From a virus: a DNA stretch of 61,519 bases. The stretch's first letter is position 1; each line of letters begins with the position of its first letter. The position numbers were made by a program, and so were the translations under genes. Below, in pieces: positions 25,504 to 34,835 of this stretch. The notes beneath the pieces were generated by a model. That model saw only the letters and a program-made list of their open reading frames with translations, did no database searches and had not been told where the DNA came from. The stretch is taken from positions 1 to 61,519 of IMG/VR virus record IMGVR_UViG_3300042862_000334, one strand, 5' to 3'.

Positions 25504-27918
25504 TTAGTGGCAATCAAACCATGTTCTACCTAGCATATATTCCATACCCATAGGAACATTAATTTTAAACATACTCTCTATTTCCCTCATACTATTTACA
25601 GTCTCTTTAGATATGATATTTGGTAAACAAACATAATAACCTTTTGTGCTGTGACCTATAGCACTTAGTTGCTCTCCAGTCCAGTCGCTCACAAAAGCCT
25701 CCGCATCTTCTTTAGTATTGAATATTTCAAACTTGAAAAAAGAGGGGTCTGCATACATATCAACCTCATCGTGATATTCTATCATACTGATAATCAATGG
25801 TTTAGCTGTAAAAGGGTCAATATCAACTTTATGTATTTTTTCCAATTTTTCCATAAGTAAGACTGTTGCGTATTTTGCATAGATAACTGCTGCCGACTGA
25901 AATAAGGCGTTTAAGATGCTGTGAGGGGAACGTACAAAAACTTTTCTACCATCAATGGCAGGTACAAATTTTTTATCTGTCGATTCCCAGTATTCTAACG
26001 CTTTCTCTTTAAACTCTTTTAAAGCTATAGCTGTATTCCAAAAACCATCTACAATATCTTTAGAATCTTGGTCACTTTTACCTGTCATTTTTTGTATTTT
26101 TCGCCAAGATGCACCATAGATAATTCCATAATTAATACTTTTTGCCTCCGAGCGAGGTACTCCCATAACTTCTGCCATTTTTGTATGTAAATCATTAGGT
26201 TTTTCAGCAACAAATGTTTTACCTAATTCTATACCATCTGTATAATTATACACATAGTGCGCCATAATTCTGGCTTCAATACTAGCGTAGTCGAATCCAT
26301 AAAAAACACCTCCGTCACCACAACCAAACAGACTTCTAAGTTCTTTTCCATAAACAGATGTTGGTCTAGCAATGTTACAAATGCCAATATGTCTGTATCT
26401 TGATGTATTTGAACCTATCTCGATAGAGGGCGTACTTACTCTTCCGTCTTCTTCTCTATACATAGAAAGAAAGCCTGTATTTGGGGCTTCTAAGTCAAAA
26501 TCCATATCTTCTACATCTCCTCCTGCGATAGATGCTTTTCTATGTTTGTAAGTTAAAAATAAGGCAAAAAATTTAGCAAACTCTACTTTCTCACCTAATT
26601 TATTTAGGTTAGGACATAATTCTTTTTCAACTCCTACTTTAACTTTCGGACTTGTAGGTAAACGAACAGGGAAATCTTCTCTTAACCTGTCTTTTACTTT
26701 TTCTGATAAATCTTCCCACCCTTTTGCTTTAAATAAATCAAAAGCTATTTTTAATCGTAAGTTAGTGTATTTACCACACATAGTTTCTGATAACCACTTT
26801 TCAAAAGCTTTCACTCTTTTTTCGTAAGATAAAGATTGTTTTTTGCTATCTTTTGTAAAATCCCGTTCAGCCCATTCCACAGGAATCCATCCATAGTCAT
26901 CAATAAGTGTCATTTTAACATGGTCAAGGTTACTTATATCTGCCTCTGTATGCGTCTTTAAAGGTAAATTAAAAGGGAGTTCATAGGTGTTATTTTCAAA
27001 CTCTATGAAGTATTTTTGTTCTTGGTTTTCTAGTATTTTTGCACCAATTCTTTCAGCGAATTTTATAATGTGTGTAGATGGTTTTCCATTTTTTAAAAAT
27101 TGTGTATTCGGAGGTGTAAAATTAGACAACTCTGTTTTTGTCATCGGTTTAGGAGGGAGTAAAGGATTTACCTTGTTTTGTAATTCCTCCATTTTTTGAG
27201 TTAAATCTTCCACACATTTAATAGCCAAATCCTTATCAAACCAAAAACCGAAAGTCTCTCTTCTAATTGCAAGGTCAGCCAGTTTGTGTTCCATTTTAAT
27301 AGCTTTATCCCAACCTTTGTAATCACCTTTTTCTTTCATAAGAGCAAAGAAAGTTCTTTTACCTACCTCTGTGTCCAAAATACAATATTGAGTCATTAGT
27401 GGTGTGTAGTTTTTAAACTCAAAACCTTTAGGAGAATCTTTAGGTATAATACCTCTTTTTATGCACTCACCTCTGAAATCCATTTTCGCACAACCTATTC
27501 TTTCTCCCCAATTTTCAAGAGAGTGTCCATTATATCTATCTGGATTAAAAAGACGAGATAAAATTAAAGTGTCAATATGTTTAACCTCTTCTCCGAATAA
27601 AGTATCAGGTTCATCTAAATAACCTACAGAGTAATCTAAAACACCAAATAACTTTAGACAAATCAAATCAAACTTAACTCCGTTATGTTGTACAAGGTAT
27701 TTACAGCCCTTTAGAGACTCTTTCATCCACTCTTTGGTAATCTTGTCCCCTTCAGCTACAAAAAGCTCGTCAGTATAAGCATCTCTAATTACAACAACAT
27801 GTAGTTTTGCATCTGGTTTTAGCTTGTAAGGAAAACTTGAATGGTCAACCATTTCTTCAAGTAATGACGATGTTTCTATGTCAATAACTTTTACTAAACC
27901 TTTATTCTCTAAATCCAT
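25504..27918 (-). CDS. Family A DNA polymerase with 3'-5' exonuclease
   Basis: 804 aa. Exonuclease motifs: VKVIDIETSSLL (DIE), LVQHNGVKFDLICL (exo II), YCILDTEVGKRTF (exo III). Polymerase motifs: GFDYASIEARIMAHY (motif A; DYASIEAR resembles DYSQIELR), RSEAKSINYGIIYGASWRK (motif B), MIEYHDEVDMY (motif C, HDE). This is the replicative polymerase of the phage. The nearest helicase and primase-like genes lie at 32367 and 14911. Confidence 0.95.
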   Translation of the reverse strand: MDLENKGLVKVIDIETSSLLEEMVDHSSFPYKLKPDAKLHVVVIRDAYTDELFVAEGDKITKEWMKESLKGCKYLVQHNGVKFDLICLKLFGVLDYSVGYLDEPDTLFGEEVKHIDTLILSRLFNPDRYNGHSLENWGERIGCAKMDFRGECIKRGIIPKDSPKGFEFKNYTPLMTQYCILDTEVGKRTFFALMKEKGDYKGWDKAIKMEHKLADLAIRRETFGFWFDKDLAIKCVEDLTQKMEELQNKVNPLLPPKPMTKTELSNFTPPNTQFLKNGKPSTHIIKFAERIGAKILENQEQKYFIEFENNTYELPFNLPLKTHTEADISNLDHVKMTLIDDYGWIPVEWAERDFTKDSKKQSLSYEKRVKAFEKWLSETMCGKYTNLRLKIAFDLFKAKGWEDLSEKVKDRLREDFPVRLPTSPKVKVGVEKELCPNLNKLGEKVEFAKFFALFLTYKHRKASIAGGDVEDMDFDLEAPNTGFLSMYREEDGRVSTPSIEIGSNTSRYRHIGICNIARPTSVYGKELRSLFGCGDGGVFYGFDYASIEARIMAHYVYNYTDGIELGKTFVAEKPNDLHTKMAEVMGVPRSEAKSINYGIIYGASWRKIQKMTGKSDQDSKDIVDGFWNTAIALKEFKEKALEYWESTDKKFVPAIDGRKVFVRSPHSILNALFQSAAVIYAKYATVLLMEKLEKIHKVDIDPFTAKPLIISMIEYHDEVDMYADPSFFKFEIFNTKEDAEAFVSDWTGEQLSAIGHSTKGYYVCLPNIISKETVNSMREIESMFKINVPMGMEYMLGRTWFDCH

Positions 27919-27954
27919 ACTTACTCTACTAAATTAATTTTTTTTCTTCTGTTT

Positions 27955-28122
27955 TTAATTGTTTTCCGCTGATTTTAGATACCAATTATGTATAGACCTA
28001 CCTATATCTAAAGTTAAATGTTCTATGAAATAATCAACCTCTTCTACTTTTAAGTTATCAATTAGAATTTGTAATTGTGGGTTTGAAAGTAGTGCCACCC
28101 TTTTTAAAACTTCTATTTTCAT
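27955..28122 (-). CDS. Small 55-aa protein
   Basis: ATG at 28122, TAA at 27955. Helical (LLSNPQLQILIDNLKVEEVD). Its 3' end overlaps a reverse-oriented copy of the dispersed motif (AGCGGAAAACAATTAAAAAC). Confidence 0.55.
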   Translation of the reverse strand: MKIEVLKRVALLSNPQLQILIDNLKVEEVDYFIEHLTLDIGRSIHNWYLKSAENN

Positions 28123-28154
28123 ATATTTTTGCTTTTAATCTTTTTCCGCCAAAA

Positions 28155-28481
28155 TTAATATAAATCCTCACTATAAAGTGTTCCCTCTCCGCCACTAACT
28201 CTTATAATTTGATTAGCTTTTTTAGCTATATCCCAACCTTCTTGTCTATCTACGAATCTGTTTAAATTTGTTAGAAATCCTTGAATATGTTCTCCACTTT
28301 CAGCATCTCTTAGTCCTGTTACGGCGCATTTAGAGTAGATACATTGACCGTGACGGTGTCCTGTAAAAACTACGCCACTATCACAATTTTTTGGTAAATA
28401 ACTACCTAATGGTACATCGCTGTTTTTAATGTGTGGAAATTCTTTATACCAAACTGCTGCACATAATATTCTTTCTTCCAT
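28155..28481 (-). CDS. Conserved-looking 108-aa phage protein
   Basis: Contains GVVFTGHRHGQCIYSKCAVT and QGFLTNLNRFVDRQEGWDIA; I recognise the GHRHxxCI / NRFVdRxEA pattern from phage hypothetical proteins but know no function. Confidence 0.75.
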   Translation of the reverse strand: MEERILCAAVWYKEFPHIKNSDVPLGSYLPKNCDSGVVFTGHRHGQCIYSKCAVTGLRDAESGEHIQGFLTNLNRFVDRQEGWDIAKKANQIIRVSGGEGTLYSEDLY

Positions 28482-28483
28482 GT

Positions 28484-28666
28484 TTATTCTACTTTAAACG
28501 ATTTATCAAAAGACTGTTCTTCTCTAACATACACTTCTAAACTATTTATATCTTGGTAACACACTGCTTCAAACCATTCTCCTTCGTGTTGATATTTGCA
28601 AGGGTGTAGCACTCGATACAGATTTTTATTTTTGTAGTGCGTATATAACGTTTCTTTCAATTTCAT
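28484..28666 (-). CDS. DUF1653-like 60-aa protein
   Basis: YTHYKNKNLYRVLHPCKYQH, then EAVCYQD and VYVREEQSF follow the DUF1653 pattern (YrHyKgnlYrVl ... vvYqdl ... vRp). Function unknown. ATGA overlap with the upstream gene. Confidence 0.65.
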   Translation of the reverse strand: MKLKETLYTHYKNKNLYRVLHPCKYQHEGEWFEAVCYQDINSLEVYVREEQSFDKSFKVE

Positions 28667-28821
28667 TCTGTTTTTATCTTTTTCGCGGCGATTTTCTTAT
28701 CCACATAACTATCTATTTCTTTTTCACACCCACTGCAAAATAAACCTTCTCCAACACCTTTGGTTAAGACAGGTTTTTGACAGCAGTATGTTACAATATC
28801 TTGGTGCAATTTATTTTCCAT
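28663..28821 (-). CDS. Small 52-aa zinc-ribbon-like protein
   Basis: ATG 28821, TGA 28663. Two Cys pairs (TYCCQK and FCSGCEKE). Its last codons (KIAAKKIKTE) are written over a reverse copy of the dispersed motif. Confidence 0.6.
   Translation of the reverse strand: MENKLHQDIVTYCCQKPVLTKGVGEGLFCSGCEKEIDSYVDKKIAAKKIKTE
28665..28692 (-). repeat. Dispersed GC-core/A-tract motif, reverse orientation
   Basis: On the minus strand: AATCGCCGCGAAAAAGATAA followed by AAACAG, at the 3' end of a gene. Shows that the motif occurs in both orientations. Confidence 0.5.
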
Positions 28822-29209
28822 TTTTTATCGCCGAAATTAATCTGTTATTAAATTTTTCTTCTCTCTCTTTATACATCTTTAAAACATCTTCATGTCTATT
28901 ATCATCGAAAAATGTCTTACAAACAAGTTTTGATACTTTACTTCTAAATTTCTCTTCTATACTTGTTGGCGCGGATTCTAAAGGAGTAAAAAACAACTGC
29001 TCAATCTCATAATTATCAAAGATTAGTTTAGCTTTAAAAGAACGACTATATCTTTCAATTACTTCTATTTTAACTTCAATATAAACTGATATTCCTAATT
29101 TAACCCACAATAATTTACCATCTTCTGTTGGTTTAGGTAGTTGAACAAGTATTTTATCTTTTATAATATTATCTAAGATAAAGTCTCTGTATTTTTCTGT
29201 TATACTCAT
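28811..29209 (-). CDS. Unrecognised 132-aa protein
   Basis: Start at 29209 (MSITEKYRDFI) gives less overlap than 29218. Mixed alpha/beta. No family recognised. Confidence 0.65.
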   Translation of the reverse strand: MSITEKYRDFILDNIIKDKILVQLPKPTEDGKLLWVKLGISVYIEVKIEVIERYSRSFKAKLIFDNYEIEQLFFTPLESAPTSIEEKFRSKVSKLVCKTFFDDNRHEDVLKMYKEREEKFNNRLISAIKNGK

Positions 29210-29865
29210 TCCCACCAATTTTTTATCCTTTCATTCATAATCTTAAATAACAAATCTTGAGCTCTTTGCTGATTTATATTTCCAATATTCATTGCAATAT
29301 ACTTCTTACTTTCTAAACTGAAAATACCTTCACCATTTAAAACTCTTTTGTAAATCAACGGATATTTCTTAAAATACTCGTCAAAGTTTTCCCAAATTTG
29401 TTCTGACTCCCAAGTTGAATATCCTTCCATATCACTACATTTTTCAAACCAATGTTTTTCTTTATGATAATCAAAATATTCATGTTCATAGAACTCATCT
29501 TGTATTTTCTCAATTAAGCTTACACAAATTCTCATATCTCTTGCATCTTTTTGTGCTTTTGTATAAAAATCTCTATCTCCAATGTATTTAGCTTGAGCTT
29601 TTAATTTGTGTTTTAAAACTTCAAAAATGTAATGACTGTCCCAATTTCTATCTTGCCAAATTACTTTTCGCCAATACCAAAAGTTTTTTACACCTTGTTT
29701 AAAGTCTTTTGGAATGAATCGCCAATTAAATTTCCATTTTAAAGATAATCTTCTGAATAGATTTGGTTTTGGTCTGTCTTCTATATAATCACAACCACAG
29801 TTTTGTCCACAACTATCTAAAAAGCAACCTTTACCTTCATTCCCTGTACAATTTATCTTTTTCAT
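29206..29865 (-). CDS. Conserved-looking 219-aa phage protein with N-terminal Cys cluster
   Basis: Four Cys near the N-terminus (CFLDSCGQNCGC) then aromatic helices: GVKNFWYWRKVIWQDRNWDS and HYIFEVLKHKLK. The WRxxIWxDRxWDxxfl phrase is familiar from many large phages, where the function is unknown. Confidence 0.75.
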   Translation of the reverse strand: MKKINCTGNEGKGCFLDSCGQNCGCDYIEDRPKPNLFRRLSLKWKFNWRFIPKDFKQGVKNFWYWRKVIWQDRNWDSHYIFEVLKHKLKAQAKYIGDRDFYTKAQKDARDMRICVSLIEKIQDEFYEHEYFDYHKEKHWFEKCSDMEGYSTWESEQIWENFDEYFKKYPLIYKRVLNGEGIFSLESKKYIAMNIGNINQQRAQDLLFKIMNERIKNWWE

Positions 29866-30218
29866 TGTATAAATATTTTTAAAGTTGACCCGCCATCTTG
29901 ATAACTAACTTCTACACCACCACGGTAAGTAAAAATTCTACCTATTGGGTGTTTATCTGAATTGTGGTTGATTATTTCTACCCTCGTTACAGATGGTTTT
30001 ATAACAGCCCATTGAATTCTTTCTTCGCCCAAATCAGTATAGATTTCAGTTTCTATTTCAAAGTTTACTTCTTTATTTTCTTTTACAGCAAATCCGCCGA
30101 AATAAGAAGAAGTTAAAGATAGAGGATAATCTACAAAAACAACATCGTCTCCTTCTAAAGAAGATACTGTTCTAGCCCAAAATGCATTTTCTTTTCTAAT
30201 TATTTTTCCTTTTGTCAT
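29862..30218 (-). CDS. Unrecognised 118-aa beta-rich protein
   Basis: Beta-strand-rich. 4-nt overlaps on both sides. No motif recognised. Confidence 0.65.
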   Translation of the reverse strand: MTKGKIIRKENAFWARTVSSLEGDDVVFVDYPLSLTSSYFGGFAVKENKEVNFEIETEIYTDLGEERIQWAVIKPSVTRVEIINHNSDKHPIGRIFTYRGGVEVSYQDGGSTLKIFIQ

Positions 30219-30427
30219 TGTATAAATTCTTTTAAATCAACTGCGTTTAATATACTGTCTTTATCAATAATAGCACAATCATGTTCAACTTGTGCATAAG
30301 CTTTTTCCGCCACAATTTCAAGAAGTTCTTGGCATTTTAGTTCTGCAAATTCAGATAATGCTTCTTCAAACATCCAATCTCTACATCCTTCAGGATAATA
30401 TTTTTCTGTAAATTCTTCTGCTGTCAA
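30215..30427 (-). CDS. MTAEEF-type small phage protein
   Basis: 70 aa; opens MTAEEFTEKYYPEGCRDWMF, sharing MTAEEF with the gene at 14073-14273, and has a helical acidic body. Confidence 0.7.
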   Translation of the reverse strand: MTAEEFTEKYYPEGCRDWMFEEALSEFAELKCQELLEIVAEKAYAQVEHDCAIIDKDSILNAVDLKEFIQ

Positions 30428-30430
30428 AAT

Positions 30431-30586
30431 TTAATTTTTAATTTCTAAATAATATTCACACTCTGTTTCACTTTTATTCGGCGGCGCAGAAAAATAAGAT
30501 TGCCTGTATTCGTTTGCAACCGCTGTAAATCTATAGCAAGTTTCTTTTAACTCGCAACCCGTACCTTTACATTTTGATATGTCCAT
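30431..30586 (-). CDS. Small 51-aa Cys-containing protein
   Basis: ATG 30586, TAA 30431. MDISKCKGTGCELKETCYRF resembles the small CxGxxCxxKxxCyRf phage proteins that may bind metal. Function unknown. Confidence 0.65.
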   Translation of the reverse strand: MDISKCKGTGCELKETCYRFTAVANEYRQSYFSAPPNKSETECEYYLEIKN

Positions 30587-30589
30587 TTT

Positions 30590-31885
30590 TTATTTTTTTA
30601 ATAGTTTACAACAGTATATAGCTAAATTTTCAATAACGTTTCCGTTTTTTGTTAAGTCTAAATATTCGACTAAAAAGGTGTGGAAATCATCTTCGATACT
30701 AAATGTCTCATCTATAATTAGACATTTTTCAAATTTATCAGCTACTACTTTACTACCTTTTAATTTAGCTGTTTTGACTTCAATATCTAAATTAAAGTTA
30801 TAATGTTTTTTAATTTCAAAAGCAAAAGGTGTTATATATTCCACCTTGTCTACCGTTATTGACGGTTCAGATAAAGGAGTAGGTGTGGTTTCAATTGTAA
30901 CTTCTCTACTATAACTCCACAGACTATCTTCTATTGTTTTTATTTTTTTACCGCCGATTTTACAATCCTTTTGTTTTCTAACTTTATCAATTAACCAATC
31001 ATAAGACCTAACTTCTCCAAATTCTTGATACACCTCATTTACAACCTTTTTAACAGATTCTGAAATATAATCTGAATAGTGGGTATTAGTGCTTAAAAAC
31101 TCTTTTTCTTCTGTTTGGAAATAAGGGGCTATAATACTTTTTAAGAAATCTTCGTTGTTAGTATTTTGGATAGCGTAACTAATGTTTTGTTCAACAGAAT
31201 ATAAATTACTTAAAATACGTCTTTCGTCTATATCTCCAAATTTAATATTCCATGCAAATCTACTAGGTTTGTCTTTATCTTCATACACTAATATATTTTG
31301 TTTGTAAATCCTAAGATACCTTTCTTTATTTTCTAAACATTCAACAGAACTTGAAACTTCACATAAAGGTTTTGATTGATTTATATATAAGTGTTTATTT
31401 TCCCAAACATTAAAAAACTCATTTTGCTCATCAAATTCTAAAGTAACAACTGTTCCGTAAGCAATCATAAATTCATCTTGCTCCTCACTGATATTACCTT
31501 TTTCATCTAACATGTTTGAATAAAGCTCTCTTAAAGCCATCCATAAACTCCAATTGTATCCCATCTGTAAAGCAAATCCTGTTTCTATTACCCCAGAAGT
31601 ATCGTCAGAATAGTCTATGTAATTTATATTAATAAGCTGTTTCTCTTTGATTGTATTGGGGCATTTCTTAACACTTGTAGAAAACTTATAAACATTTAAA
31701 ATACCATTGTCATCATAGGTTTTAATAGATATGTTTATATTATTTCTTAAAAGTAATGCTATTGCGTACTTTAATCCCGAATCAAACTGACCTATGGTGC
31801 TTTCATCCCCTCTTTTAGAAGAATCGCCCATAGAAGATAAGTCTAACCTTGATATTATAGTGGGTGTTATAAAATTTACTTTCAT
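30590..31885 (-). CDS. GHKL-fold ATPase-like protein
   Basis: 431 aa. STIGQFDSGLKYAIALLLRN matches the phage GHKL pattern (GxFGxGxKyAlAlLLR), and LWMALRELYSNMLDEKG is an N-box (E..xN). The remaining GHKL G2 box is not obvious. Similar ATP-binding proteins occur in large Bacteroidota phages without a known role. The gene is isolated by a terminator upstream (31890-31918). Confidence 0.7.
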   Translation of the reverse strand: MKVNFITPTIISRLDLSSMGDSSKRGDESTIGQFDSGLKYAIALLLRNNINISIKTYDDNGILNVYKFSTSVKKCPNTIKEKQLININYIDYSDDTSGVIETGFALQMGYNWSLWMALRELYSNMLDEKGNISEEQDEFMIAYGTVVTLEFDEQNEFFNVWENKHLYINQSKPLCEVSSSVECLENKERYLRIYKQNILVYEDKDKPSRFAWNIKFGDIDERRILSNLYSVEQNISYAIQNTNNEDFLKSIIAPYFQTEEKEFLSTNTHYSDYISESVKKVVNEVYQEFGEVRSYDWLIDKVRKQKDCKIGGKKIKTIEDSLWSYSREVTIETTPTPLSEPSITVDKVEYITPFAFEIKKHYNFNLDIEVKTAKLKGSKVVADKFEKCLIIDETFSIEDDFHTFLVEYLDLTKNGNVIENLAIYCCKLLKK

Positions 31886-31889
31886 ATTT

Positions 31890-31918
31890 TAGAAAAATAA
31901 GCCCTTAATTAAAAGGGC
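31890..31918 (-). terminator. Intrinsic terminator
   Basis: Minus strand GCCCTTTTAATTAAGGGC followed by TTATTTTT, directly after the coiled-coil gene at 31928. Confidence 0.8.
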
Positions 31919-31927
31919 GTTTGTTAA

Positions 31928-32206
31928 TTACTCAGAGATAAATTCTTTTTCAAATGTTTTATAAAGCTCTAAAGTTGATTTAGTGTTTACAAGCTGATTA
32001 TAAAGATTTTCAACAACTGATTTATCCAATGGCTCTGTAGATGATAATCTGTTTTGTAATTGCTCTTGTAAATCCTCAATTTTGTCTTCTAAATCTCTTT
32101 TTGTTCTTTTTAAAAATTTAGCATCTGCTTTTGTAGTCACTTCTAATACTACGTTTACATTTTTCTCTTCTGATAATGTTGTCTCTAATAATTCTTTTCT
32201 TTTCAT
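31928..32206 (-). CDS. Coiled-coil protein, 92 aa
   Basis: Residues 25-60 form a heptad-like helix (FLKRTKRDLEDKIEDLQEQL). Single-gene unit between a promoter (32237) and a terminator (31890), so it is probably highly expressed. Function unknown. Confidence 0.75.
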   Translation of the reverse strand: MKRKELLETTLSEEKNVNVVLEVTTKADAKFLKRTKRDLEDKIEDLQEQLQNRLSSTEPLDKSVVENLYNQLVNTKSTLELYKTFEKEFISE

Positions 32207-32236
32207 TTTTGTTTATTTTTTAAATTAATTACTCTG

Positions 32237-32244
32237 CAAATATA
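32237..32244 (-). promoter_or_regulatory. Bacteroidota -7 element of the coiled-coil gene
   Basis: TATATTTG on the minus strand, 31 nt from the ATG; the expected -33 TTTG is weak. A copy of the dispersed motif (CCGCGTAAAAAAATAAAAC) lies where the -33 region would be. Confidence 0.55.
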
Positions 32245-32366
32245 CGAAAAAAATTCCGCGTAAAAAAATAAAACAGCAAGAATTTAATCTCACTGTCTTA
32301 ATTTATATTGATTCTAAATAACAGAATAATGCTATACATATTAATTATAACACTATTTTGCTATTT

Positions 32367-33515
32367 TTAAAAAGGAGGTGTAGTATCTCCATCACCAAAA
32401 ACTGAACTTAACTGGTCAAAACTAATTGGTGGTACAATCTCAGAAACTGTTTTTTCAAACACTGGAGTAGTGTTGAATGTTGGCGTTTGGAATGGTGTGG
32501 CTGTTTGTTTGGGCTCAATAGACTGTTTCATTTTTTCTATCTGTTCTGATGTTAAATCCATCTTTTTTACGAAAAGGTCTCGCCATGGGGAATCTGATTC
32601 CCTTACTTTTGTTACAAAATAAAATAAATTTGAAATTGTATTAAATGAAATTCTTCCGTTTTTATCTTCTTCCCCGAAAAATTCATCTAAATAATCATAC
32701 CTTTCTTTTGAAACTTTTAAATATTGTGTCACAGATTGTTTGAAAGGGTTTGTGATTATTATTATATAAGATGCTAACTGCTCCATAAAACTGCTACCAA
32801 AAATCCAAGAATTGTTAGGCATCATATCATTAGATTTCTCTTTTATATTACCACTGTGAATCCTATTAATTTGCGAAAGTAACAAGAAATATACGTTGTT
32901 GAACTCTAACTTCAGTAAATTTATAAATTCGCTTATTTTTTCTAAAACAGCTTGTTTATCAGAGCCTACGAACAATAAAATGTGGTCCGCTGATAATATT
33001 ATGCTATCAGCATCTTTGTGCTTAATACAAAAATCTCTTGTCATCTTATAAAAATCCTCTGGAGTAACAGGTGACTGAACTACAAACCTTCTGTTATCTT
33101 GTAAACTCTCATAATACTTTTTTACTTTTTCAGATTCCTCTTCATTAAATTCTTCAAATAATATTTTTGATTTCTTTTTACCAAGTAAGTTATGTGTTGT
33201 ACGTAGAAGTTTATTTAACATCTTCATCTCCATAGAAAACTCAAGACTGACAAAATTTTCAGCATTTGGGTTTACTTCTTTACTCATAATTTTTTCTATC
33301 ATTCTGTAAAGTGTCTCAGATTTACCTGAGGATGGAGCTCCAGCTATTAAAACACAATCACCTGGTAATAAGGTTCCTAAATGACAATCTAGCATTTCTT
33401 CCCCTGTGCGGAGTAATAGTTTTGTACCTTTTTGCAATTTTGCCATTTCAGCAAACGCCTCTGTAGCAACTACACCTACTTGTTGAATTCTACTATCTAA
33501 TTGTATTTCACTCAT
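32367..33515 (-). CDS. DnaB-like replicative helicase (RecA-fold only)
   Basis: 382 aa. Walker A GDCVLIAGAPSSGKSETLYR near residue 55, SLEFSMEM, Walker B region DSIILSADHILLF, and LLLSQINRIH (DnaB H3/sensor). There is no DnaB N-terminal domain; the C-terminal 50 residues are Pro/Thr-rich and disordered. Next to the winged-helix protein at 33515, a typical helicase/loader pair. Unwinds DNA for the family A polymerase. Confidence 0.85.
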   Translation of the reverse strand: MSEIQLDSRIQQVGVVATEAFAEMAKLQKGTKLLLRTGEEMLDCHLGTLLPGDCVLIAGAPSSGKSETLYRMIEKIMSKEVNPNAENFVSLEFSMEMKMLNKLLRTTHNLLGKKKSKILFEEFNEEESEKVKKYYESLQDNRRFVVQSPVTPEDFYKMTRDFCIKHKDADSIILSADHILLFVGSDKQAVLEKISEFINLLKLEFNNVYFLLLSQINRIHSGNIKEKSNDMMPNNSWIFGSSFMEQLASYIIIITNPFKQSVTQYLKVSKERYDYLDEFFGEEDKNGRISFNTISNLFYFVTKVRESDSPWRDLFVKKMDLTSEQIEKMKQSIEPKQTATPFQTPTFNTTPVFEKTVSEIVPPISFDQLSSVFGDGDTTPPF

Positions 33516-34081
33516 TATAACGTTTTAAATTTCTCTATAAAATAATTTTCGTGCTTTTGGTAATATTGGTACAATCTTGAAGAGTGTAAATCAAAGCGCA
33601 CACTAAAAACAGATTCGCCCTTAAAAAAGAGATACTGTAAAACTTTTGAAAACTCCATCTCCTTTTCATCGTTAGCAAATGTCTGTATCAAAAATGCTAA
33701 TGCATTCTTTTCTATGCCACTTTCTGCCGAAAATTGAGCTATGAATTGTTTTGTCTTTTTTTGGTTCCCTAAACTCTTACCAGATGCTAAATATATGTTT
33801 TTTATCCACTCGAATATTCGCAATGAATCTTCTGTTACTTCAGCAATTGATAAGTTATTCAACAACTCAGAACCCTTTTTACTTAACCTAACATTATGTA
33901 AAGGATTATCTCCTTTTCTCCCTTTCACACTTGTTAATAGTCCAAGAGAGTTTAATCTGTTGAATGTTTGTTCTGTTAGTTCTTCTAAGACTGTCTTTTC
34001 TATTTGTTTTGCCGCGGCTAAAAAATAAATATCAGAATTTTCTAAACCGCTGTTCTTAAAAAGCTGAAAGTTTATGTACAT
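33515..34081 (-). CDS. Winged-helix protein, possible helicase loader or origin-binding protein
   Basis: 188 aa. N-terminal LENSDIYFLAAAKQIEKTVL then LNSLGLLTSVKGRKGDNPLH fits a winged helix. C-terminal helical domain. Its stop overlaps the helicase start by one base, so the products are probably made together. The loader role is inferred from position only. Confidence 0.6.
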   Translation of the reverse strand: MYINFQLFKNSGLENSDIYFLAAAKQIEKTVLEELTEQTFNRLNSLGLLTSVKGRKGDNPLHNVRLSKKGSELLNNLSIAEVTEDSLRIFEWIKNIYLASGKSLGNQKKTKQFIAQFSAESGIEKNALAFLIQTFANDEKEMEFSKVLQYLFFKGESVFSVRFDLHSSRLYQYYQKHENYFIEKFKTL

Positions 34082-34083
34082 TT

Positions 34084-34326
34084 TTAATTATTTTTTACGT
34101 AATCTCCATATTGTTGAGCCATAGCATCTGCAATACCTTGTTTACTTTTAAGTATTTTTGATTCTTTGGCGAAAAATGGAGTATTACATATTTTGCAATT
34201 ATAATTAGGAACTCTGTTAAATTTTATATCATACTCATAACAAGAGTAAGAGCAAAATTTTTCAGGGTAATTTCTTGTATTAGATACATAATTGGAATTA
34301 CCACATATTTTACAACATTTTTCCAT
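34084..34326 (-). CDS. Zinc-finger protein, 80 aa
   Basis: MEKCCKICGNSNYV, FCSYSCYEYD and YNCKICNTPFF give three Cys-x2/3-Cys pairs. Adjacent to the winged-helix gene. Confidence 0.7.
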   Translation of the reverse strand: MEKCCKICGNSNYVSNTRNYPEKFCSYSCYEYDIKFNRVPNYNCKICNTPFFAKESKILKSKQGIADAMAQQYGDYVKNN

Positions 34327-34396
34327 AATATACTAATTCTGTTGCTTGTTTTGGTATAGTTGCGTTTGGATGTAATTTTTTAATTTTTACTTGCAT
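34310..34396 (-). pseudogene. dut: dUTPase N-terminal fragment
   Basis: 28 codons: MQVKIKKLHPNATIPKQATE matches the first beta strands of dUTPase, then the frame diverges and stops at TAA 34310 instead of continuing into the AGxDL motif. The zinc-finger gene takes over 14 nt inside it. A decayed dut gene is the likely explanation. Confidence 0.65.
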
Positions 34397-34398
34397 AA

Positions 34399-34545
34399 TT
34401 ATATTTTTCTGATTTTTTCGCCAAGGTCAAAATCATTTGGCGTTTTGTTAATTAACTCTTCTAAATCTTTTAACCAATTTGCAATGATGACATTATCGCT
34501 TTGTTTGGCTAAAAAAATAATATCGGATAGTGATAAATTACTCAT
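34399..34545 (-). CDS. Small 48-aa protein
   Basis: ATG 34545, TAA 34399. MSNLSLSDIIFLAKQSDNVI, helical. Ends just before the dUTPase fragment. Confidence 0.5.
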   Translation of the reverse strand: MSNLSLSDIIFLAKQSDNVIIANWLKDLEELINKTPNDFDLGEKIRKI

Positions 34546-34613
34546 TCTTTACTTTTTATTTGCGGCGTAATATTTAGTAAACCTATTGCTACTAAAAACC
34601 CAATTATTACTCA

Positions 34614-34835
34614 TTATTCTACAATTTTAATAAATTTACCACTACTATCTTCTAATCTTGTCAATTCAAATTTGCCGTCTAAAAAAGTTAAAACAGAGTT
34701 TAAATCAATCATTGAAAACAAACCATGAAAGGATTGTAAATTTATATTACTTCCACCATTCTCTATAAAATAGCTGTAAAACCATTCAATAGGATATTTT
34801 TGGGAGTTTCTTATTTTTATATATTCTTGTTTCAT
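34614..34835 (-). CDS. Unrecognised 73-aa protein
   Basis: Contains YPIEWFYSYFIENGG. Followed leftwards by a 70-nt stretch with no convincing gene. Confidence 0.6.
   Translation of the reverse strand: MKQEYIKIRNSQKYPIEWFYSYFIENGGSNINLQSFHGLFSMIDLNSVLTFLDGKFELTRLEDSSGKFIKIVE

Noticed and set aside
34560-34613. 21-codon minus-strand ORF
   Set aside because: Too short and without supporting context.
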